DNA from: Treponema sp.
Lineage (GTDB): Bacteria > Spirochaetota > Spirochaetia > Treponematales > Treponemataceae
Direction of reading: 5' to 3'
Length of the DNA: 64,000 nt
Assembly: GCA_017470605.1 (NCBI GenBank)
Contig: JAFUYH010000017.1
Coordinates: 1-64,000, forward strand
The translations under genes were made by a program, and so were the position numbers. Under the pieces are notes generated by a model that saw nothing but the letters and a program-made list of their open reading frames with translations, ran no database searches and was not told the DNA's origin. This document shows, piece after piece, positions 33,864 to 43,899 of this stretch. Numbering within the stretch: position 1 is the stretch's first letter; every line of letters begins with the position of its first letter.

Positions 33864-33872
33864 ATTATACCA
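33864..33872 (-). promoter_or_regulatory. extended -10 promoter of the HD-GYP operon
   Basis: TGGTATAAT on the minus strand ends 8 nt before the GTG start. Transcription would begin at or next to the start codon, predicting a leaderless message. No Shine-Dalgarno sequence is seen. Confidence 0.5.
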
Positions 33873-33896
33873 CATATGTAGAATTTTATTAAGATT

Positions 33897-35210
33897 TTAT
33901 TTTAATTCACCTTTACGGCAATTAACACTCATTACAAAACCAATACAGGTCATAGCAGTAAGAAGGGACGAACCTCCATAAGAAAGGAAGAGCAGCGGAA
34001 TACCGGTAATAGGCATCATGCCCATAACCATTCCAACATTTACGATAAAATGGAAGGTAAACATTCCAAGAATGCCCGCACAGATATAACAACCGTATCT
34101 GTTTGCACATTTCCTGATTATTATAAGAAGTTTTAAGAGTATCAGGAAATAAAGAGCAAATACTACAAGACCGCCGAGAAAGCCAAATTCTTCTGAAAGG
34201 ATACTGAAAATAAAGTCCGTACTCTGCTGAGGAAGGAAGCGGTAATGGCTCTGAGTTCCCATCAGATAGCCCTGCCCTCTAATGCCTCCGGCACCTATGG
34301 CAACCATAGACTGAATGATGTTCCAACCGGCTCCCAGAGGGTCAACATTTGGATTCATAAAAATGATAAGACGTTTAATCTGATAATCTTTCAGGAATTT
34401 TCCTAAAGCAAGGGAAAAAATCAGGGCAAAAGAAAGAATTGATGAAAAATATGTAATCCAGAAAATATAGTTGGGTCCGCGGAAATAGCGGCGAACAATA
34501 ATACCAAGCAGAGTTATAAGGACAACAGAAAATATCAGTATAAAACGAAGCTTAAATGTTGTGAGGATATTGAAGGCAGCAACAGGATGGGCTGAAATTT
34601 CACTGTTCCATACAGGAAGAATTGCAAAAATAATTGTAAAAATGCCAAATAAAAGAACATACATTATGTATCGCAGGGGTATGCCGGCAATAAAACACAT
34701 CACAAGAAAAATAGGAATATAAACACTGGCAGTTCCCAAGTCTGGCTGAATAAGGATAAGCCCCATAGGAAGAAGCAGAATTGCAGTTGCAACAACAAAA
34801 CGTTTTAAGGGGTCTGAATTCTGTGAATTATCCAGATAGCGGGCAAGAAAAAGCATAAAAAATACTTTACCGAATTCAGAAGGCTGAATTCCAAATTCAC
34901 CGATTCCAAGCCAGCTTTTTGCACCGTTTACATAACGCCCGAAAATTCTTGTATAAATTAAGAGAAGAATAAGCGCAATATAAAGGTAGACAGCAATGGA
35001 TTCGGTGCGCCTGTAATCATAAAAATTAATAAAAATCATGAAAACAAGGCCTATAGAAGCCCAGACAATCTGTTTAATATATTCATTTGTAACAGAAATT
35101 CCATCTGAATTGATACTTGAGGAATAAATAAAAAGGATTCCAAGCGTTACAAGAGTCAGAACCATGAGGACAAGAAGATAATCTATCATAGTATACCATT
35201 TATTTTTCAT
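33897..35210 (-). CDS. rodA: peptidoglycan glycosyltransferase RodA (SEDS family)
   Basis: ATG 35210 is chosen because CAGGAG precedes it. The longer frame to 35243 would overlap mrdA by 29 nt. The 437-aa multi-pass membrane protein (about 10 helices) polymerises lipid II during elongation with PBP2. SEDS hallmarks include IQPDLGTA near 170, GIRGQGYLMGTQSHYRFLPQ near 300, the TDFIFSILSEEFGFLG segment and the C-terminal GIPLLFLSYGGSS. It is the last gene of the shape operon. Confidence 0.93.
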   Translation of the reverse strand: MKNKWYTMIDYLLVLMVLTLVTLGILFIYSSSINSDGISVTNEYIKQIVWASIGLVFMIFINFYDYRRTESIAVYLYIALILLLIYTRIFGRYVNGAKSWLGIGEFGIQPSEFGKVFFMLFLARYLDNSQNSDPLKRFVVATAILLLPMGLILIQPDLGTASVYIPIFLVMCFIAGIPLRYIMYVLLFGIFTIIFAILPVWNSEISAHPVAAFNILTTFKLRFILIFSVVLITLLGIIVRRYFRGPNYIFWITYFSSILSFALIFSLALGKFLKDYQIKRLIIFMNPNVDPLGAGWNIIQSMVAIGAGGIRGQGYLMGTQSHYRFLPQQSTDFIFSILSEEFGFLGGLVVFALYFLILLKLLIIIRKCANRYGCYICAGILGMFTFHFIVNVGMVMGMMPITGIPLLFLSYGGSSLLTAMTCIGFVMSVNCRKGELK

Positions 35211-35214
35211 AGCA

Positions 35215-37101
35215 CTACTCCTGTCTTGACCTGTTCTTAACAAGATAATTAAAGCCTAAATCTTTTGTTGCTTCAGCACAGGTCTGATGGGCAAATATTC
35301 CCTGAATAATAATATTCGTAGCGTAAGGAGCCCACCATTCCCATTTATTAACCGCTTCTACGATTGTTGCAACACAAATACGGTCTTCTGGAGGCGCATC
35401 GTAAGGAGCATATGCAACCAGCCATGAGTGCCAGCTCTGACCGTCTTTTCTGTTTGGATTACTGTAAGGTTCTACTTCTGCAGTACCTGTTTTACAGGCA
35501 ATCTGAACGATTTTATTATGCATAGGATATTGAGGAGTTCCATCAGTAACTGTATAGCGTAAAGATTCCTGAACCTGATCCCAGACTTCACTATCAATTG
35601 TAGACTGAGTCAAGACTGTAGGCTTTACTTCCTGAATTACTTCATTTGTTACAGGGTCCCTGACTTCTTTTAACAGGTGAGGTTTATAAATAACACCTTT
35701 ATTGGAAACCATTGCAATCATATTAGCAAGCTGCAATGGAGTTGCTTCCATATAGCCCTGTCCGATAGAACATGACATTGTATCTCCACCAACCCACTTT
35801 GAGTGATATTTCTTCTCTTTCCATTCAGCTGTAGGAACAAGTCCAGAAACCTGACTTGGAAGGTCAATCTGGGAACTTTTTCCAAAGCCAAATTCCCGTG
35901 CATAGGAAGCAATTTTTTCAATACCAAGATAGTCGCGTCCAATAGTCCAATAATAAATATCACATGACTGAGCCATAGCGTTTTTCATATCAAGCCAACC
36001 ATGACCAGGTTCATGAACGTGACAATGGAACACACGGCCACCATAAGACATTCGGCCGCGGCATTCTATCTTTTTAGAAGGAGCAAAAACACCTTCCTGA
36101 AGCATTGCCGTAGACATTACGATTTTAAATGTAGAAGCAGGAGGATATGATAACTGAACTGCACGATTTATAAGAGGCTTTGAAGAGTCATTTATAAGTT
36201 TTGCATATTCAGAAGAAGAGTTATCCGAATTAAAGATATTTGAATCAAAATATGGATAAGATACCATAGCGAGAATCTCACCTGTAGCAGGCTTTAAAAC
36301 AACACTGGCTCCTACCCTGTTTCCAAGAGCTTCTTCTACCAGTTTCTGTATATCAGAATCAATGGTAAGGACAAGACTCTTTCCTATTTTTGGAGGCTCA
36401 ATAGTTGGAACGTTTGAAATAACACGACCATGAACGTCAACAGTAGACATTTCGCGGCCGGGAGTTCCCTGCAGCAGGGAATCATACTGCTTTTCTATTC
36501 CAGTTTTACCTACAATACTGTTTTTTGTATAGCCCTGATTATAGAGGATAGCCATTTCATCCTGATTTATATCACCAACATAACCCACGATATGAGAAAG
36601 AGACGGTGTATGAAGATAGTTTCTCATTGGTTTTGAAATCCAGGAAACGCCCGGCAAATCAGATTTGTTTTCCGCAATGTTTGAAATTACAGTAAAAGGA
36701 ACATTCTGCTTTACTTGAATCGTGGAATAAGAGCGACGTACATTTTTCGGAATCTTCTTATCAATTTCAGAACGGCTTGTATCAAGATACTGGGCAAGTT
36801 TTGCAATTACAGTATCATACCTGTCTTTTGGGATTTCACCGGGAGTCACTTCCACCGCAAAAGAATCTGTATTAATAACCATAGGAAGGTCAGCATTCCG
36901 GTCAAAAATTTCTCCCCTCTGGGCAGAAATTGTCGTTACCTGACTGGAAATTTTCCTGGACTGGGAACGGTACTGTTCTCCATTAAGAACCTGAAGCGAA
37001 AAAAGTTTATAAACATAAGAAAGGAACATCAGAATGATTAATACAAGCAGAATAAATACTTTTGTTCCTTTTGAAAAAATATCTTCCGCCCTTTTATACA
37101 T
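35215..37101 (-). CDS. mrdA: penicillin-binding protein 2 (elongation transpeptidase)
   Basis: The 628-aa class B PBP has an N-terminal TM (about 15-33), a pedestal domain and a transpeptidase domain. The SxxK motif is PPASTFK near 322, the SxN-type motif is QSCDIYY near 380 and the KTG motif is ACKTGTAE near 545. It crosslinks lateral-wall peptidoglycan with RodA, encoded 4 nt downstream. It overlaps mreD by 8 nt. Confidence 0.94.
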   Translation of the reverse strand: MYKRAEDIFSKGTKVFILLVLIILMFLSYVYKLFSLQVLNGEQYRSQSRKISSQVTTISAQRGEIFDRNADLPMVINTDSFAVEVTPGEIPKDRYDTVIAKLAQYLDTSRSEIDKKIPKNVRRSYSTIQVKQNVPFTVISNIAENKSDLPGVSWISKPMRNYLHTPSLSHIVGYVGDINQDEMAILYNQGYTKNSIVGKTGIEKQYDSLLQGTPGREMSTVDVHGRVISNVPTIEPPKIGKSLVLTIDSDIQKLVEEALGNRVGASVVLKPATGEILAMVSYPYFDSNIFNSDNSSSEYAKLINDSSKPLINRAVQLSYPPASTFKIVMSTAMLQEGVFAPSKKIECRGRMSYGGRVFHCHVHEPGHGWLDMKNAMAQSCDIYYWTIGRDYLGIEKIASYAREFGFGKSSQIDLPSQVSGLVPTAEWKEKKYHSKWVGGDTMSCSIGQGYMEATPLQLANMIAMVSNKGVIYKPHLLKEVRDPVTNEVIQEVKPTVLTQSTIDSEVWDQVQESLRYTVTDGTPQYPMHNKIVQIACKTGTAEVEPYSNPNRKDGQSWHSWLVAYAPYDAPPEDRICVATIVEAVNKWEWWAPYATNIIIQGIFAHQTCAEATKDLGFNYLVKNRSRQE

Positions 37102-37618
37102 CGTCCACCCTGTCCTTTGTAGTTCTGATTACAAGATATTTCTTAAAAAAGCCTAAAAATTTAAAGATAAATGGCGCAAGAAGAACATTTTCTACAAATT
37201 CAAAAAGAAGCTGATATGATATTATTCCCGTTACGTAAACATTTACATTTGGAAAGAAAAGTGCAACAAGATGTACAAGAATTGATTTAACCAGAGTTCC
37301 TATTCCAACGCTCATCATTGGAACCATAATTCCAGAAATAATAATTGTGTTTGAAAAAAGACCATAGGCATAACCTATGAGTGTTCTATAAAGGCAGTTA
37401 AATCCAAAAGGAACTCCTGTAATAAAATCCAGAAACATTCCGGAAATAAAGCCGTTTGTAACACCAAGAGTTTTTCCGTTAAGAAGAGAAAAATAAATTG
37501 TGCAGATAAGAACTAAATCTGGAACAACATATAAAAAAGATATATTTGAAAGGATAGACGATTCAATTACAGTTACGCAAAGGAGCATAAAGGAACTTAA
37601 TAAAACTGATCTGGTCAT
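37094..37618 (-). CDS. mreD: rod shape-determining protein MreD
   Basis: ATG 37618 follows GGAGG; a longer frame starts at 37648 inside mreC. The 174-aa hydrophobic protein has five or six TM helices and the MreD-like FPDLVLI/GFISGMFLDF features, here PDLVLICTIYF and GFISGMFLDFITG. It links MreC and the cell-wall enzymes in the inner membrane. Confidence 0.88.
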   Translation of the reverse strand: MTRSVLLSSFMLLCVTVIESSILSNISFLYVVPDLVLICTIYFSLLNGKTLGVTNGFISGMFLDFITGVPFGFNCLYRTLIGYAYGLFSNTIIISGIMVPMMSVGIGTLVKSILVHLVALFFPNVNVYVTGIISYQLLFEFVENVLLAPFIFKFLGFFKKYLVIRTTKDRVDDV

Positions 37619-37619
37619 A

Positions 37620-38498
37620 TTAATTATCCTCCATAGATTTTCTGTCATTCAGTTCTTTCTGATTAACAACTATAACTGTTTCAAGGCGTGAAAAATCAAG
37701 AATAGGAGTAACTTCTATATTCAAAGAAGAGTTATAATCAAGAACTGTAATTTTTGAAATAGTTCCTATAGGAATATCACGCATATAATTATTATTTTCA
37801 CCAGAAGTAACAATTATATCTCCGTAATGCAAATCATCTAAAACTCTTTTTCTTATATATTGCAATAAAAGAGGCTGATCCTGACTTCCAAGACCATTTA
37901 CAAGCCCCAAATCACGAGTATTCTGAATTCTTGCAGAAACAGAATTATCAATGTTATAAACAGGCATAATCTGACTTGTAAAGGCTCCAACCTGAATAAC
38001 TTTACCAACCAGCCCCTGATTCCCATTCTGATAAGCAACAACAGGCATATTTTTCTTTACGCCATTAACACTTCCTTTATCTATAGTAAGATAAGAATAT
38101 GCATTATCCAAATCTCGGGAAATAATCTGGGCCGGGAAGTTTTTTTCTTCCAGAGAAAGAGAAAAGCCCAGCTGTTCGCGGAGCCTTGCGTTTTCTTTTG
38201 TAATATCTGCATTTGAACGCTGCAGCTGTTCATATTTTTCAAGTTTTACAACAAGCTCATTGTAATCTTTTCTGAGTTTATGCAGTTCTCCGACGGCATT
38301 AACGGTGTTTGCGGCCCCGTCTGCAACGGCATGAAGTCCTTTATCAAGGGTTGAAACAAAAGAAAAACCAATTTTCTTTATGTTAAGTACAAAACCTCCC
38401 GAACTGAAAGCAAGCAGTACGGAAGAAACAAGTACCAGTGCAATTAAGAGAAATTCCGAAAAACCGAAACGGAAAGAGAATCGTTTTTTTTCTGCCAT
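37620..38498 (-). CDS. mreC: rod shape-determining protein MreC
   Basis: The 292-aa protein has a short cytoplasmic tail, TM (about 13-33), a coiled coil (about 65-105, LRKDYNELVVKLEKYEQ) and a periplasmic double beta-barrel (AQIISRDLDNAYSYLTIDKG, then VGKVIQVG and DIIVTSGENN). It organises PBP2/RodA. It lies 23 nt after mreB with a hairpin between. Confidence 0.92.
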   Translation of the reverse strand: MAEKKRFSFRFGFSEFLLIALVLVSSVLLAFSSGGFVLNIKKIGFSFVSTLDKGLHAVADGAANTVNAVGELHKLRKDYNELVVKLEKYEQLQRSNADITKENARLREQLGFSLSLEEKNFPAQIISRDLDNAYSYLTIDKGSVNGVKKNMPVVAYQNGNQGLVGKVIQVGAFTSQIMPVYNIDNSVSARIQNTRDLGLVNGLGSQDQPLLLQYIRKRVLDDLHYGDIIVTSGENNNYMRDIPIGTISKITVLDYNSSLNIEVTPILDFSRLETVIVVNQKELNDRKSMEDN

Positions 38499-38510
38499 AC
38501 CCCACCCTAT

Positions 38511-38527
38511 GACTGATAAAATCAGTC
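38511..38527 (-). other. hairpin at the mreB/mreC junction
   Basis: GACTGAT (38511-38517) and ATCAGTC (38521-38527) form a 7-bp stem with a 3-nt loop that includes the mreB stop codon. It has no T tract. It could stabilise the mreB message or lower mreC read-through. Confidence 0.35.
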
Positions 38528-39559
38528 GTTAAGACTGTCGTAAATAGAACGTTCAGAAGACATATCTTTGAACAGTCCGAATGCTTCTCCTGCTCCAAGA
38601 GCAACACATTCAAGAGGCTTTTCAACAAGAATAACAGGAACTCCTGTTTCCTTTGAAATAAGCTTTGGAAGTTCGCGCAGCATTGAACCACCACCTGTCA
38701 TTACAATACCACGTTCAATAATATCAGAAGCAAGCTCTGGAGGTGTTTCACTCAAAACAATCTTGATTTCTTCTACAATTTTTGTAACAGGGTCTTTTAA
38801 TGCTTCACGAACTTCTACGCTGTCTATTTCAAGACGTCTAGGAAGGCCTGTAATGGCATCAGTTCCCTTTAATTCCATCTTTTCAATTGTTTTTTCTGGA
38901 GCAGCATTACCAATCTGAATCTTAAGTCTTTCTGCAGCAGGCTGACCGATAATCAGGTTATGAACACTCTTTACATGTTTTACGATTGCTTCATCAAAGC
39001 GGTCTCCACCAATGCGGATTGAATGAGTAACAACCATACCGCCAAGAGAAATAACAGAAACTTCAGTTGTTCCACCACCAATATCACAAATCATATGTCC
39101 GGCAGGTTCAAAAATAGGGATTTTAGCACCAATTGCAGCCGCAAGAGATTCTGCAATAACTTCAACTTCCTTTGCACCGGCTTTAAGGGCAGCTTCAATA
39201 ACGGCACGACGTTCTACATCAGTAATACAAGAAGGAATACCAATCTTCATGCGAACAGACTTAAAGAACTGATGGCGCGGAATGATTTTTGAAAGGAAAT
39301 ATTTAATCATTTTTTCCGTACTGTCAATATCAGCAATAACACCGTCTGCCAAAGGACGAATGGCTATAATATTTCCCGGAGTCTTATCCAGCATACGCTT
39401 TGCGTCAGAACCTACGGCAACAATTTTTTTAGTTCCGCGTTCTACAGCAATAACGGAAGGTTCATCAATTACCATTCCCTTATCACGTACATAAATCAAG
39501 GTATTACAAGTTCCCAAATCAATACCGATATCTGTTGTAAAACTGTCCAAAAATCCCAT
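38522..39559 (-). CDS. mreB: actin-like rod shape-determining protein MreB
   Basis: ATG 39559 with GGGAGG upstream is preferred to the adjacent in-frame TTG at 39562. The 345-aa protein carries the actin-fold signatures: phosphate 1 ([14 protein letters not shown]), phosphate 2 ([17 protein letters not shown]) and the adenosine motif ([14 protein letters not shown]). It directs lateral-wall synthesis. It heads the mreBCD-mrdA-rodA series. Confidence 0.96.
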   Translation of the reverse strand: MGFLDSFTTDIGIDLGTCNTLIYVRDKGMVIDEPSVIAVERGTKKIVAVGSDAKRMLDKTPGNIIAIRPLADGVIADIDSTEKMIKYFLSKIIPRHQFFKSVRMKIGIPSCITDVERRAVIEAALKAGAKEVEVIAESLAAAIGAKIPIFEPAGHMICDIGGGTTEVSVISLGGMVVTHSIRIGGDRFDEAIVKHVKSVHNLIIGQPAAERLKIQIGNAAPEKTIEKMELKGTDAITGLPRRLEIDSVEVREALKDPVTKIVEEIKIVLSETPPELASDIIERGIVMTGGGSMLRELPKLISKETGVPVILVEKPLECVALGAGEAFGLFKDMSSERSIYDSLND

Positions 39560-39583
39560 CAAAATCCTCCCAAGATTTCTTTT

Positions 39584-40540
39584 TTAATTATTAGCCATCT
39601 TCTTCAGTGCATCAGCATGATTTACCTGAAGTTTCAGTGCCTGTCGCCATTCGGCTCTTGCTTTAACAATATTACCCTGCTTCTCATATATTACACCAAT
39701 TCCGTAATGTGCGTCAGCAGAATTTACATTTTTTTTCAAAACATTATTAAATTCTTCAAGTGCTTCGTCATATTCTTCACGATTTATATAAATATTTCCA
39801 AGAAGAATATGACTTCTAAGAAGAATATCGTCATCTTCGCAACTTTTTATTATTCTATAAAGATATTGTTCTGCAGCTGTATATTCACCTGCATTAAAGT
39901 ATTGCTCTGCAATAGAAAGCAAAAGGGCATCTGACTCACGCACCAGAAGAGCCTCTGTAAATGCATAAATACTTTCCATTGTCATTCCTAATGCGGCATA
40001 ACTTAAACCAAGATATTCAGGAATATCAGGTTCATCATAATTATTTTCTTTTGCCAGCAAAAGATATTTTATTGCAAGATCTGCATAGTAATAGGTAGAA
40101 ATTGTATTTTTATAAAAATAGGCACGTCCAAGCATATACTGAAGCTGTGGAACAAGATTTTTATTGGCTGAATACAGAGCGATTCTTAAAGAATTGATAG
40201 ATTCATCAAGATATTCCTGTGCAAGCTGAGTTTCTGACTGCGACTGAGAAAGAAAAAAGCAGGCATAGGCATAATAAGTAAGAACTGTATTATTATATGG
40301 TGCATTCTGAAGGAATGCGAAACTCTGTTCATAAACCTTCTGATAATCGTATTCAGACCATGCCTTTTTTATTGATTTTATTGTGATTCTGTTTGACTGA
40401 AATTTCTGTAAGCCAAAGAAAAAAACAAGGCCTGCAAAAACAGCAGTTACAACAACAATAGCTGAAATGATAATTCTTTTCAGCCAGTTATTATGCCGTT
40501 TTGCGAAACTGTTATTTTCAATTTCAAAATCATTTTTCAT
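39584..40540 (-). CDS. membrane-anchored TPR protein
   Basis: ATG 40540 is used; the longer frame to 40630 runs into rnpB. The 318-aa protein has one N-terminal TM (about 18-40) and then tetratricopeptide repeats, clearest at 185-318 (AQYYLYRIIKS-like, EEYDEALEEFNNVLKK, ADAHYGIGVIYEKQG). It is probably a periplasmic scaffold and lies 24 nt upstream of mreB, suggesting a role with the shape machinery. The ribosome site is poor, and the rnpB terminator T tract ends just before its ATG. Confidence 0.78.
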   Translation of the reverse strand: MKNDFEIENNSFAKRHNNWLKRIIISAIVVVTAVFAGLVFFFGLQKFQSNRITIKSIKKAWSEYDYQKVYEQSFAFLQNAPYNNTVLTYYAYACFFLSQSQSETQLAQEYLDESINSLRIALYSANKNLVPQLQYMLGRAYFYKNTISTYYYADLAIKYLLLAKENNYDEPDIPEYLGLSYAALGMTMESIYAFTEALLVRESDALLLSIAEQYFNAGEYTAAEQYLYRIIKSCEDDDILLRSHILLGNIYINREEYDEALEEFNNVLKKNVNSADAHYGIGVIYEKQGNIVKARAEWRQALKLQVNHADALKKMANN

Positions 40541-40551
40541 TTCTAAAAAAA

Positions 40552-40971
40552 AACAAACGGAATAATAAGCCGGGTTCTGTCTTAGATAACCTGCAAAGAG
40601 ATTCCCTAAATAACCATCTATCCGCACCAAAAGTCACCTTCTGGTTCCAGCGATTTACCCGCAGTATTGCTCGGGAAAACATAACTGCTGCTTAATCTTG
40701 CTCCAAATGAGGTTTACAAGCCACTACTGTTACCAGCAATGCGGTAGTCTCTTACACTGCCTTTTCACCCTTACCAGTATTTGTGCAGGCACAAAACTGG
40801 CGGTACAATTTCTGTTGCACTATCTGTCGCCGTCTGGGCTATGCAAGAAGTTATGCAGCTACCAGACAACGCCCGGTTATTACCCGGCATTTTTCCCGAA
40901 GGAGCCCGGACTTTATCTCATCCTTATATCTTATCATCAGGATATAAAGAAGCGGTTATATCCCGTTTGTT
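40552..40971 (-). ncRNA. rnpB: RNase P RNA
   Basis: On the minus strand the sequence has the bacterial type A landmarks: GAGATAAAGTCCGGGCTCC near the 5' end, GGGTGAAAAGGCAG and AGAGACTACCGC in the middle, and ACAGAACCCGGCTTAT near the 3' end. The ends pair as P1: AACAAACGG (40971-40963 region) with CCGTTTGTT (40560-40552). The 3' strand of P1 is followed by a T9 run (40553-40545), so P1 doubles as the terminator stem. The RNA matures pre-tRNA 5' ends. Length is about 420 nt; the ends are approximate. Confidence 0.93.
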
Positions 40972-40990
40972 ACTAATTTAATATCAGGAA

Positions 40991-41938
40991 TTACTCTTCA
41001 TCCTCGTCTTCATCTTCAATTTCGTCATCAGAATCTTCATCTTCATCAGAAATATCAGAATCATCGTCCACGTCTCCACCGTCAAAGTCGTTCAGTGAAT
41101 CGTTTTCGTTGTCCTCATCCTCTTCGTTTTCGTCTTCATCAGAGAAATCTTCTTCAAATCCTGCAAGAGTTCCTGCAGCTCCAATGTCAAAGTAATCTTC
41201 CTGCTGATCTTCACTTACTTCTTCATAATAAAGAATGCGGCTGCAGTATGGACAGAAGAGAATATCTTTATCGCCGTTATTTTCGCCTTCGCGAACTTCA
41301 TTAGCAAAGTTTGCAGGCAAAATCATATGACATCCTGTACAAACACCGTTACGAACAGCTACGATACCTTCTGAATTGCGCTGAATTATTCCCTGGAATT
41401 TAAAGAGGGTTTCCTGTTTTAGATTAGGAGTGATTTCATCTTCTTTTTCTTTGAGGGAAGCAAGCTGATTTTTATAGTCTGCAATTTCTGCATCAATATT
41501 ATCACGACTGTTCTTAAGTTCCTGCTCAGAAAATTTAATAGAATCTTCTGTAATCTTAAGACGTTCATCCAATGCAGCAAGTTCTTTTTCCTGCTTCTGA
41601 AGTTCATGGCGAACTTCTTCTTCCTTGTCTTTTGCTTCACTTATCTGTTTTTCAAGTGCTTCATATTCACGATGTGTAGTACTGTTTGCTACACCTTTTT
41701 CACCTTCTTCACGTGATTTTGTAGCTTCTTCAAGTTCTTCTTTAAGTTTTGCAACTTTTTCCTGTATTGCATCATAAGCAGTTTTCTGCTCTATAAATTC
41801 TTTACGAGTTTTAACAAGAAGGTCTTCCTGATTGCTAAGCTGTTTTGGAGCATCGTTTACTTTCTTTTCCAAATCATATTTCTTAACAAGAATATCCTGT
41901 AAGTTCTTTAAATTCTCAAAAGTTTCTGCTGTTGCCAT
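40991..41938 (-). CDS. coiled-coil C4 zinc-ribbon protein (DUF164/CdsZ-like) with acidic tail
   Basis: The 315-aa protein has a long antiparallel coiled coil (about 1-180), then a zinc ribbon with GVCTGCHM (near 200) and LFCPYCSR (near 230). A very acidic Asp/Glu-rich tail (about 252-315) is not part of the usual roughly 240-aa family. Relatives are widespread in bacteria with proposed nucleic-acid or secretion-related roles. It is directly upstream of rnpB on the same strand. Confidence 0.8.
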   Translation of the reverse strand: MATAETFENLKNLQDILVKKYDLEKKVNDAPKQLSNQEDLLVKTRKEFIEQKTAYDAIQEKVAKLKEELEEATKSREEGEKGVANSTTHREYEALEKQISEAKDKEEEVRHELQKQEKELAALDERLKITEDSIKFSEQELKNSRDNIDAEIADYKNQLASLKEKEDEITPNLKQETLFKFQGIIQRNSEGIVAVRNGVCTGCHMILPANFANEVREGENNGDKDILFCPYCSRILYYEEVSEDQQEDYFDIGAAGTLAGFEEDFSDEDENEEDEDNENDSLNDFDGGDVDDDSDISDEDEDSDDEIEDEDEDEE

Positions 41939-42006
41939 TATGGTTCCTCAATAAAAATAATCTATTAATTTTACACTAAAATACTGTTTTAGTCTATTAG
42001 TAAGCC

Positions 42007-42032
42007 CCTGGCAGCATAACTGCCAGGAATGA
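42007..42032. repeat. palindrome CCTGGCAG/CTGCCAGG with AATGAC tail
   Basis: CCTGGCAG (42007-42014) and CTGCCAGG (42020-42027) are followed by AATGAC, the tail shared with the TCAAG-loop repeats. It lies in the 150-bp spacer after rpoD and is probably a diverged member of that family. Confidence 0.4.
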
Positions 42033-42036
42033 CTTT

Positions 42037-43887
42037 TTAGGTTTCAATATAATCACGCAAACCGTTTGCACGACGAGGATGACGAAGCCTGCGAAGAGCC
42101 TTTGCCTCAATCTGGCGAATACGTTCACGGGTTACATCAAAATAAAGTCCAACTTCTTCCAATGTAAGTGAATAACCGTCTTCAAGGCCAAAACGCATCT
42201 TAAGGACTTCCTGCTCTCTTTGAGGAAGAGTATTAAGAACAGACCTCAGCTGCTCCTGAAGAAGAGTAAATGCAGTCTGATTTGCAGGATTTTCTACATC
42301 CTTATCTTCGATAAAGTCCCCAAGGATAGAATCTTCTTCTTCTCCGATTGGAGTTTCAAGAGAGATTGGCTCGCGGGCAACATTCTTTACCTGCTTTACA
42401 CGAGTAAGAGGCCAGCCAAGCTGCTGTGCAATTTCATCATCTGTAGGTTCACGTCCCAGTTTCTGCATAAGCTGACGGCTTTCGCGAACAACTTTATTTA
42501 TCTGTTCTATCATGTGAACAGGAACTCGAATTGTACGAGCCTGATCCGAAATGGAACGTGTTATTGCCTGACGAATCCACCATGTAGCATAGGTAGAAAA
42601 TTTAAATCCTTTACGATATTCAAATTTTTCTACAGCCTTAATAAGACCAATGTTTCCTTCCTGAACGAGATCAAAGAAATGAAGTCCACGGTTTGTATAT
42701 TTCTTTGCAATTGAAACAACAAGTCGCAGGTTAGCATTAATAAGACGGTTTTTAGCTTTTTCCATCATCTGGCGGCCATAGTCAATATCTTTTGCCATCT
42801 TCTGAATCTGTTCAACATCATTTTCAAATTCATATTCCAGATAAAGAAGTTTTCTGTCAATTTTCTGAATCTGAGTAAAAATCTCGCGGATTTCATCGGC
42901 ACTCATATTCAATTCCTGCTCAAGTTTTACAGCCTGAGAACGGATTGAAATCTTACGGCCAAGACTTCTAAGTTCTGAGGAACTTGTAATGCGGAGTTCC
43001 TTCATCTTCTTTTCTTTTTTCTGATTATATTCATCAATCTTTCTTGTTGCTTCGCGATATTTCTGAGTAAATTTATCCAACTCTTCAGTTTCAATATTGA
43101 TTTTCTGAAGTTCAGGAAGAATTTCTGCACGAAGTTTTACAAGCTGAGGATTTTCAAAGATTGCACTTGACTGTTCTGTTTCAAAAAGCTGTTTTTTGAT
43201 TTCCATGTACTGCTTCATCTGAGACAGAACCGGCTTAATATGCTCACCATAGGAATTCTTAAGGCGACGCTTATCTGCCATTTCCTCATTAATCTCTTTT
43301 CTGGTTTTTCCAGGTTCATGAATATCAATACGGCGGAAGGCTTTCTGGGCTATAGTAAAGAACTCAGGAATCATTATACCGGAATGGATGATAACATTTT
43401 TTATAATATTATTTCCTTCTTCCATAGTTTTTGAAAGTTCCACTTCCTGCTCTGCAGTCAGCAGACTTTCTTTTCCTATTTCCCTTAAATAAAGACGAAT
43501 CGGGTCATCAACACTTGAATCTTTATCGCTGTTTACAAGACGGTTCTTCTGTGAAACTAACTTTTCTGCCTGCTCAATTTCAGATACAGTTTCATCAGTT
43601 TCAGTCAGGTCGTCATCATCCTGTTCAAGCATGATGTCATCATCTTCATCACCATCTACAAGAGCATCATCATCATCTACGCCGATAATATCAGTTTCAA
43701 CAGGTTCCCGCCCTATATCTTTAAGAAGATTAAGAACAGGTTCCATCTTTTCATCTGAATTGATAAAATCGCGTCCAAGATATTCTTCGATTTCATCCCA
43801 TGTAATGATATCTTTTGATTTAGCAAATGCCAGCAGTTTGTCTACAAGTTCTTTTTCTGCCGGTGTAATATTGCTTGATTCTTCCAT
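42037..43887 (-). CDS. rpoD: primary sigma factor RpoD (sigma-70)
   Basis: ATG 43887 ([14 protein letters not shown]) follows AGGTGA at good spacing; an in-frame GTG at 43899 is possible. The 616-aa protein has region 1.1-like helices, an acidic linker (about 70-95), region 1.2 ([16 protein letters not shown]), a non-conserved insert, and region 2 ([42 protein letters not shown]). Regions 3 and 4 follow ([21 protein letters not shown]). It directs RNA polymerase to housekeeping promoters such as those marked here. It follows dnaG closely. Confidence 0.97.
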   Translation of the reverse strand: MEESSNITPAEKELVDKLLAFAKSKDIITWDEIEEYLGRDFINSDEKMEPVLNLLKDIGREPVETDIIGVDDDDALVDGDEDDDIMLEQDDDDLTETDETVSEIEQAEKLVSQKNRLVNSDKDSSVDDPIRLYLREIGKESLLTAEQEVELSKTMEEGNNIIKNVIIHSGIMIPEFFTIAQKAFRRIDIHEPGKTRKEINEEMADKRRLKNSYGEHIKPVLSQMKQYMEIKKQLFETEQSSAIFENPQLVKLRAEILPELQKINIETEELDKFTQKYREATRKIDEYNQKKEKKMKELRITSSSELRSLGRKISIRSQAVKLEQELNMSADEIREIFTQIQKIDRKLLYLEYEFENDVEQIQKMAKDIDYGRQMMEKAKNRLINANLRLVVSIAKKYTNRGLHFFDLVQEGNIGLIKAVEKFEYRKGFKFSTYATWWIRQAITRSISDQARTIRVPVHMIEQINKVVRESRQLMQKLGREPTDDEIAQQLGWPLTRVKQVKNVAREPISLETPIGEEEDSILGDFIEDKDVENPANQTAFTLLQEQLRSVLNTLPQREQEVLKMRFGLEDGYSLTLEEVGLYFDVTRERIRQIEAKALRRLRHPRRANGLRDYIET

Positions 43888-43899
43888 AAAAGTATTCAC

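Noticed and set aside
40541..40630. N-terminal extension of the TPR protein
   Set aside because: It is encoded by the 3' part of rnpB; the ATG at 40540 precedes a normal membrane anchor.
40781..40981. Small plus-strand ORFs over 40698-40981
   Set aside because: They are antisense to RNase P RNA and show no coding signs.
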